Shown piece by piece: positions 58,421 through 64,000 of a stretch of 64,000 nt of DNA. Source of the stretch: Circinella umbellata. Lineage: Eukaryota > Mucoromycota > Mucoromycetes > Mucorales > Lichtheimiaceae. Position 1 is the stretch's first letter, and each line of letters begins with the position of its first letter. The stretch lies in the NCBI GenBank assembly GCA_025093555.1, contig JAIWNF010000043.1:186001-250000 (forward strand). The letters run 5' to 3'. Both the position numbers and the translations under genes were made by a program. Below the pieces are notes generated by a model. It was not told where the DNA came from. It did not search any database and saw only the letters and a program-made list of their open reading frames with translations.

Positions 58421-58799
58421 TAAATTAGGTGCTTTTCATGAGAGTTCCTTTATATAACATATACTTGATTTATATGCTTCCGTAGTAACATGAGTGAGCC
58501 TTCGTAGATTTCCATATTTGGTATATGCTTATTGATCTTGCTGATACCACAGAATAACCCTTCACTTCATTGTTATTCCTTTAAACCAGTAATGCAAAGG
58601 TTCGAGACTTTTTTCCCACTGCTTGTCATGTAAACACTTGCAGTATTGAAACTCGACATATCAAAAATAGTAGAGTCAGTATTACTTAAATTAATAACAG
58701 CTTGTGTGGAGGAGAACCCGGTCCAAGGTGCTTTATGTACTATAAATAATAATAAAGTTACAAGGGTTGGTATCAAGAGAGGTTCGGTTATTCAAAATA
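58421..58799. other. Spacer between two element remnants
   Basis: About 380 bp. A minus-strand frame at 58776-58573 (HKAPWTGFSSTQAVINLSNT) is protein-like but unassigned, and may be part of another decayed element. Confidence 0.4.
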
Positions 58800-60800
58800 G
58801 TTTACTGTAAATCGGATACAGCCCTCACTCTCTCAGAGAGCAGTATAGTAGAATACAATGGTGGATCAAATTAGCAGCAAGCAAAAATGGATTACCAAAA
58901 CAACGAATACGAACCGAAAAACCAAGCATCACAATTCACGTAGACGCATCCCCAGAATCAGAAACTATGAGATATTGGACAGCAGAAGAAAAAAACTATT
59001 CAATCAACGTCAACAATTCTATTTGGCCTCAAACTACACGTAAAAAAATATCAAAATTCAAATATAAAAATGTATACGTACCGACAATATAACAACCCTC
59101 AAGTACGTAACAAAATCAGGAGGCATATCCTCACCTCTTACAAAACCTAGCAATACAAATACAAGATATTTGCAACGAATACAAATTGACAGTAAACTAC
59201 CAATGTATCCCTGGTATCAACAATATCCGAGCCGATCAACTCAGCCATCGCCGTATAGAGAACCCATTATACAAAGCAACAATTCCTCGACAAATATTAA
59301 AAAAGATCAACAAGGAGTGGGGTTCACTAACCATTGATACGTTCACATCCAGACAGAACCGAAAACTCCATCAGTTCTGGAGTCTACAAGCAGACCCAGA
59401 AGCAACAGCTCAAGATGCCTTCGCTCAAATATGAAAGAAAAAGGAAATGTATCTGCTTCCTCCCTAGTGTCTCATACCTCAAGTCATACAACAGCTAAGA
59501 AGTCAGAAAATCAAATCAGCAGTACTAATCACTTCTCTATGGAGGACACAATATTGGTTCCTAATGTTGTTACAAATGGAACAACGAGCACATCCAATGA
59601 TTTTCAAGATAAACTACTAGACCGTGGTCGCATGGAAGTTACCAGGGAGAAACGCAAGAACGAGGGCATGAAGGATGATGAAATTGAACTTTTTTATACC
59701 ATGCGATACGCAAGAACACAAATCGAATATACAACATAGAATGGCGAAAATGGGAAACTTGGTGTGCAAACTAAGACCCGAACATTGACCCTCAAAAATA
59801 CAACATTAACAATACGTATATTTAAATTTTCGATAGCCAACCGCCAATATTTAGTTCAGCACCTCAATGGGTTACAATCGGCAATTGCATCAGTATTCAA
59901 AAACATTCACTTACAACAACCACCAATCGCTCAACAAGAAAAATTTATTCAATTTTTTCAAGGAAAAGACATCAAGAAATAAAGATGCTAAATGAAACAG
60001 ATATCATCACTTGGGATACCGATATACTTACTACATATATTAAAAATACACGAGCGAACAATGAAAAGCTTACACTCGCCGAATTACAATGGAAAACATT
60101 ATCAATTTTATGTTTAGCAACTATATGGCAAGACCAAGATCAGATCTAGGCACGCTGCAATTTCAAAATATACATTTACGACTCACGAAAGACAAGCGAA
60201 ATCAGTGATAATTCATTTTACTGAAGCAAAAAAAAAAAAAAAAAACAAATATAAAACCAACTCAACTTGGATTAATTGACGATCGTGATTTTATACGTCC
60301 AACAACCACATTATATTATTTTATTCAACAAACAAAAGTAGTGCGCCAAACATTGCCCAAAGATCATACTTTATTTTTCACCTATTTAGACAAGCAGAAC
60401 AAGAAACATCCTCAGTACGACCATCAACAGTTGCGAACTGGAACAAAACCATCATGAACAAAGCAGGGATTGATACAAGCAAGTACAAAGCCCATTATTC
60501 TATCAGGTCTGCCACAAGTACCAAAACCGTCGAAAAGTCTCCTTCAATCGAGAACGTGAAACAACACATCGATTGGAGCAGCAAAGGCAATACCTTTGAG
60601 AAATACTATTATAAACTACGAGCTCAACAACATCAAGCACCACGGCTATTGCCAATTCAGCTTTTCACTTACGAACAACAATACGATTGTTGACGAAGCG
60701 AAGTCTGAAAACGTGGTACTCCCTCCCAATTGGTATCAATCTTTCTTTAAAAATACTTTGGTTAACTTCAAATATTACCCTACCCTGAAAAAAAATTGAA
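58800..60800 (+). pseudogene. Decayed DIRS-like retroelement (RNase H and tyrosine recombinase remnants)
   Basis: The order is that of a DIRS-type polyprotein. RNase H region: KPSITIHVDASPESETMRYW (about 58920-58980), then KSGG, SP and LAIQIQDICNEYKLT in shifting frames, then VNYQCIPGINNIRADQLSHR and GSLTIDTFTSRQNRKLHQFW to DPEATAQDAF (59186-59434), and CLIPQVIQQLRSQKIKSAVL (about 59465-59525). Tyrosine recombinase region: ITWDTDILTTYIK near 60006, then VANWNKTIMNKAGIDTSKYK, HSIRSATST-like (HxxR) and NTFEKYYYK with the terminal Tyr (60430-60620). Many stops and frame changes show decay. Only the RNase H and recombinase parts are recognisable here; the reverse-transcriptase core was not found. 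Split repeats at the ends were not located. Confidence 0.8.
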
Positions 60801-63153
60801 AGTAGAAATACTTGCATTTGGAGGTATAAAGAGAAGAAGAATTATTATATTTTATATATTTCAAAAAAGAAAATAAAGCGCGGCTTTTAAACCCTATACC
60901 ACATTTTCACGGCAGGTACTAAAAGTCGTGCCATACCCCCTACTTTACTACCCTGCCCTGCAAGTTGCACCTTTGTATAAATAGTATTTTCCAATATATA
61001 ATGACGTTAGAAAAGCCGGTGCTTTTGTTTCGTTTTAGATAATTTTCTTTTTGGTTCAGTAGTATAATGATAATGAATAAACTTATCCAGCTTACTAAAA
61101 GCACATGATTATATAAATAGAGTACGAAATTATAACAGGGGTAAATTAAATCTTTCTACTAAAAAAAATTTTAAGAGTAATATAAATATTAGTAGTAAAA
61201 AACCATAAATTAGGCACAATAGCTATTAAGAAGACCAAATGTGTATTTAAAAGATAAACTATTTCTCAAAAATCATATTTGGAATTGTAATAATGTATAA
61301 GTCAAGTTAACATTATTAATACAGATAGTGTACCTCCATTAACCAAAAGTATTACTTACATTGGTAAAGAGGGTTTAAGTAAAATATATCCATTATTAGT
61401 TACCTGATAAATAAGAATAGTTTATCATCTATACACAAATGTGGTCTTATTATTATGGAGCCCACATATCATAATATTAAGTGTCAATGGGCAGTTATTG
61501 AAAACGGGAGGATAGTAAGGCATGGCCGAAGAGGGAGTCAAATTATGGGGGGGACGAAGTGGTTTTGATATTTTAAAGATGCTTCATTTTTGCCCTCCCA
61601 CCCCTTTTCTTTTTTTCTTTACCCAATTTTTTTTATCTATATTTTATTATAACTGTCAGAATACGTTTATTCATTCAAATTATCCAATATAATCCAACTT
61701 TATTTTGACCTACATCAGGGATGACACGACTTTTGGTTGCTGTCGAAATTTGAGAACACCATTTGCAATTATTGAAAGGACCACTGACGGATTAAAAAAC
61801 CTCTACCTCGAAATCGAAAAAGACCACTTGTGATTATAAAAAACATGCATCTCGAAAGTAAAAAATACCAGCCACGATTAATGAAACATTCATTTCGAAA
61901 TTAAAAAATACCATTCGCATTTGCGAAATTAAAAAACTTATTTACGAAAACAAAAACACCATAGTCAACTTCTTTTGAAAAATCCTGTACATCAATTTTA
62001 TGGTTGAAAATGGACAACAAAAGAAAACCCCAAACAACAAGATCCAGTAATAGGCGTCTGCGCGTATTGGCACTGGATACTTGTTGATGTCTGCAAAACA
62101 AGGAGAACCTGGATGTCATGTCTTTTGTAAAAGAATTCGAATACACTGATCAAGCTAAATGCCATGGCCGATATAAAGCCACCTTTGATAATCATCTTCC
62201 ATCAGAGGACAAACTTGTCTTCAAGATTTTATTAATTGGAAAAAGAGACTTCTTTTGCAAACAGTTCTAGGCAGATCAAAAAAGCCAAAATGCTCTGATC
62301 AAGCTAATTTAAAACACTCTACTGCTGTGAGCGATCTTCTAGTAAGGACACTGTTTAATAATTAAATGTTTAATTATTATTTTTATTATCAATAAAAAAT
62401 AATAATAACGTTAATGATCATAATGTATAGGGGTGGTCTAATAAAATCTTTGGTTTTTGAAGACGTTGGTAGCTGGTCATTGAGACGGTAGTCGACATCC
62501 TAGAAGGACGGGAGTCATTCCAAACACTTGCCTACAAGTGTCCTAAAAACTCTAAGCAGCTTTTGATCAACACTGCATTGGCATCAGAAATACCAACAGC
62601 AGCAGCAATCTCATCAACTTTGGCTGTCAACAATGAAAAAGATCTTGATCATTATTTGATCAATGATTTTAATGTTACAGTCTTACAGTTTTTTCTGGAG
62701 TTATCAAAATCACTCTGACAAAATTATTAAACCTATGATGCTTGAAAACAACACCCATAAATCATTAACCTTGGGTGATGTCCTATTTCTAGCAAGAGAC
62801 CAACACAACGATACGATCATGTCTTTTTTTACTGAAGAGTTGCTTGATAAACTGTCAATTTGATTAATAACAATTATTTTGAAGTAAACTTTTAGATACA
62901 TGCTGTAATAACGCGTGACCAATTGTTTTATACTTACAATCGGGTTCGATCTGTCAGTTTAAGAAAGCGTGTTATAAGAGTTAGGTGGAGTATCGAGGGG
63001 CTCGAATAAAAACGATTACTGTTTCCTGGTTGTCAGGAAACCCTTTATTTATATATGTCGAAATATCAGGGGCTAATTTACGTCTAACTAATATATAACA
63101 AAGTTGGCGAAGTTGATATTCAAACCAGATACTATGAGCCGTTACTATCACCG
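60801..63153. other. Gene-poor debris region
   Basis: No confident gene. Protein-like scraps occur at about 62100-62270 (+; EFEYTDQAKCHGRYKATFDN) and 62663-62863 (+; VLFLARDQHNDTIMSFFTEE), without recognisable domains. A run of CGAAA-headed imperfect repeats lies at 61744-61960. Confidence 0.5.
61809..61950. repeat. Imperfect 43-bp tandem repeats headed by CGAAA
   Basis: Units beginning CGAAATCGAAAAAGACCA, CGAAAGTAAAAAATACCA and CGAAATTAAAAAATACCA start exactly 43 bp apart at 61809, 61852 and 61895. Shorter partial units follow at about 61924 and 61945, and a related one precedes at 61744. Confidence 0.6.
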
Positions 63154-63345
63154 ATGTTGGCGGACAATACAAAGAAAGTCATTTTGAGATGGACAAACAA
63201 GATGGATGAAGTAACACTTGAAATACGAGCAGATGCAATCATAGAAACTTTGATTCAATCAAGATCTGGAAGACATAGTGGGTATGGCGAGGTAAACCTG
63301 GCGATGGTAATGCCACCACACGATCACTTTGTATGGACACTTTGA
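63154..63345 (+). CDS. Short unassigned ORF, probable gene fragment
   Basis: A 63-codon frame with coherent protein-like content: DEVTLEIRADAIIETLIQSR then SGRHSGYGEVNLAMVMPPHD. The GYGEV phrase after a charged strand recalls a nuclease-like segment seen in repeated hypothetical proteins of these fungi, but this is only an impression. It lies in a debris region and is likely a remnant. Confidence 0.3.
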   Translation: MLADNTKKVILRWTNKMDEVTLEIRADAIIETLIQSRSGRHSGYGEVNLAMVMPPHDHFVWTL

Positions 63346-63398
63346 AATTGGCCGTTTTATCAAGGAATGATTGTTTAAACAAAGGGCTAGGTATACTT

Positions 63399-63444
63399 AC
63401 GGTTCGGTTCGGTTCGGTTCCTTATAAGATCTGAACCGAACCGT
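63399..63444. repeat. (GGTTC)4 tandem repeat with inverted copy, hairpin-forming
   Basis: ACGGTTCGGTTC (63399-63410), within four GGTTC units at 63401-63420, is matched by GAACCGAACCGT at 63433-63444, giving a 12-bp GC-rich stem around a 22-nt loop. Further GAACCG follows. Confidence 0.8.
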
Positions 63445-64000
63445 GAAGAACCGAGGAGGCCACTGTAGTTTGATCATTTTTTCTCAAAAATATAAATATC
63501 AAGTTATAATATACACCTTTAAATTAATTTCGTTTATTATAAAAAAAGCAAACTACTTTTTCTAATCACAGAATGGAGGTGATGATCCTCAGTTAGGGTG
63601 TTAGTGTATGGCTCTATTAAGGCGAAAACATAAACAGGAACTATTGGATATCTTTGGTTGGTACAACAGTTGAAGATATTTCTTTTAATGTAAAGTTGTC
63701 ATAAATGGAATTATTAGATTACTGTTGTTGCATCTATAATGTAGTCAGTCAAAAAAAAAAAAGTGAATGACAACTGTGTAAAATTGGAAGAAAGGAAAGT
63801 ACGGTTGGTACATTCATAAAAATATATATCCATAAAAAACAAGGGTCGTGTTATTGCTGTTACATCTGTAAAAGTAATTATTCTTAAACTATCGCTCGTG
63901 TTAATGGAAGTTAGAGCTGAATCTGTAAAGTAATTATGCAAGAAGAAAAAATTATCTACTTTGTGATTTCCTATCCAGCCTGCCAAAAAAAAAATTACTA
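63445..64000. other. Right-edge sequence, no confident gene
   Basis: A 90-codon minus-strand frame (63986-63714) starts MAGWIGNHKVDNFFFLHNYF and has no recognisable family. The window ends in A+T-rich sequence. Confidence 0.35.

Noticed and set aside
62935..62965. GGGTTCGATCTG, resembling a tRNA T-loop
   Set aside because: No matching T-stem, anticodon arm or acceptor stem could be paired around it.
1..64000. CRISPR arrays, prokaryotic operons or phage genes
   Set aside because: The window is eukaryotic, with spliced genes throughout; the tandem repeats found have no spacer structure.

Overview
This is nuclear DNA from a filamentous fungus, most likely an early-diverging (Mucoromycota, Mucorales-like) species. 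The reasons are an A+T-rich genome with many short GT-AG introns, compact eukaryotic housekeeping genes on both strands, and DIRS-type and IS630/Tc1-type element debris. The species cannot be named from the window.

Layout, left to right. 1-10788 (+): the 5'-truncated gene of a very large Csf1/BLTP1-type bridge-like lipid-transfer protein. 11063-15115 (+): RNA polymerase I second-largest subunit. 15394-16107 (-): a 206-residue putative membrane protein. 16798-21425 (-): a 1390-residue protein with a group-II nucleoside diphosphate kinase domain near its N-terminus and a huge low-complexity tail, including thirteen in-register 30-bp repeats. 22153-22434 (-): a small single-pass membrane protein. 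22736-24063: a 1328-bp DNA transposon with 94-bp GC-rich terminal inverted repeats and an 8-bp target duplication. 24-30 kb is gene-poor, very A+T rich and full of TACGTA words; it holds one small secreted cysteine-rich peptide and a MITE-like inverted repeat.

Core genes resume at 30 kb: ribosomal protein L5 (-), whose second intron contains a two-guide box C/D snoRNA; a divergent DJ-1 family gene (+); coronin (+); the CHIP/STUB1 co-chaperone ubiquitin ligase (-); and an MFS transporter (-). At 41.9-45.1 kb (-) lies a decayed gamma-glutamyltransferase with an in-frame stop, a frameshift and an apparently lost catalytic threonine. Then come epsin (+), RPB10 (+), a serine/asparagine-rich two-span membrane protein (-) and a SUR7/PalI family protein (-).

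The right end (57-64 kb) is a repeat graveyard: a broken DDE transposase, a broken DIRS-like tyrosine-recombinase retroelement, short tandem repeats and unassigned ORF debris.

The genes do not form one pathway. Functional links are the two RNA polymerase subunits (Pol I RPA135 and the shared RPB10), L5 with its intronic rRNA-modification guide, and coronin with epsin, which both act at cortical actin and endocytic sites. The items most worth following up are the dual-guide snoRNA, the GC-rich inverted-repeat transposon and the NDPK protein with its giant repetitive tail.
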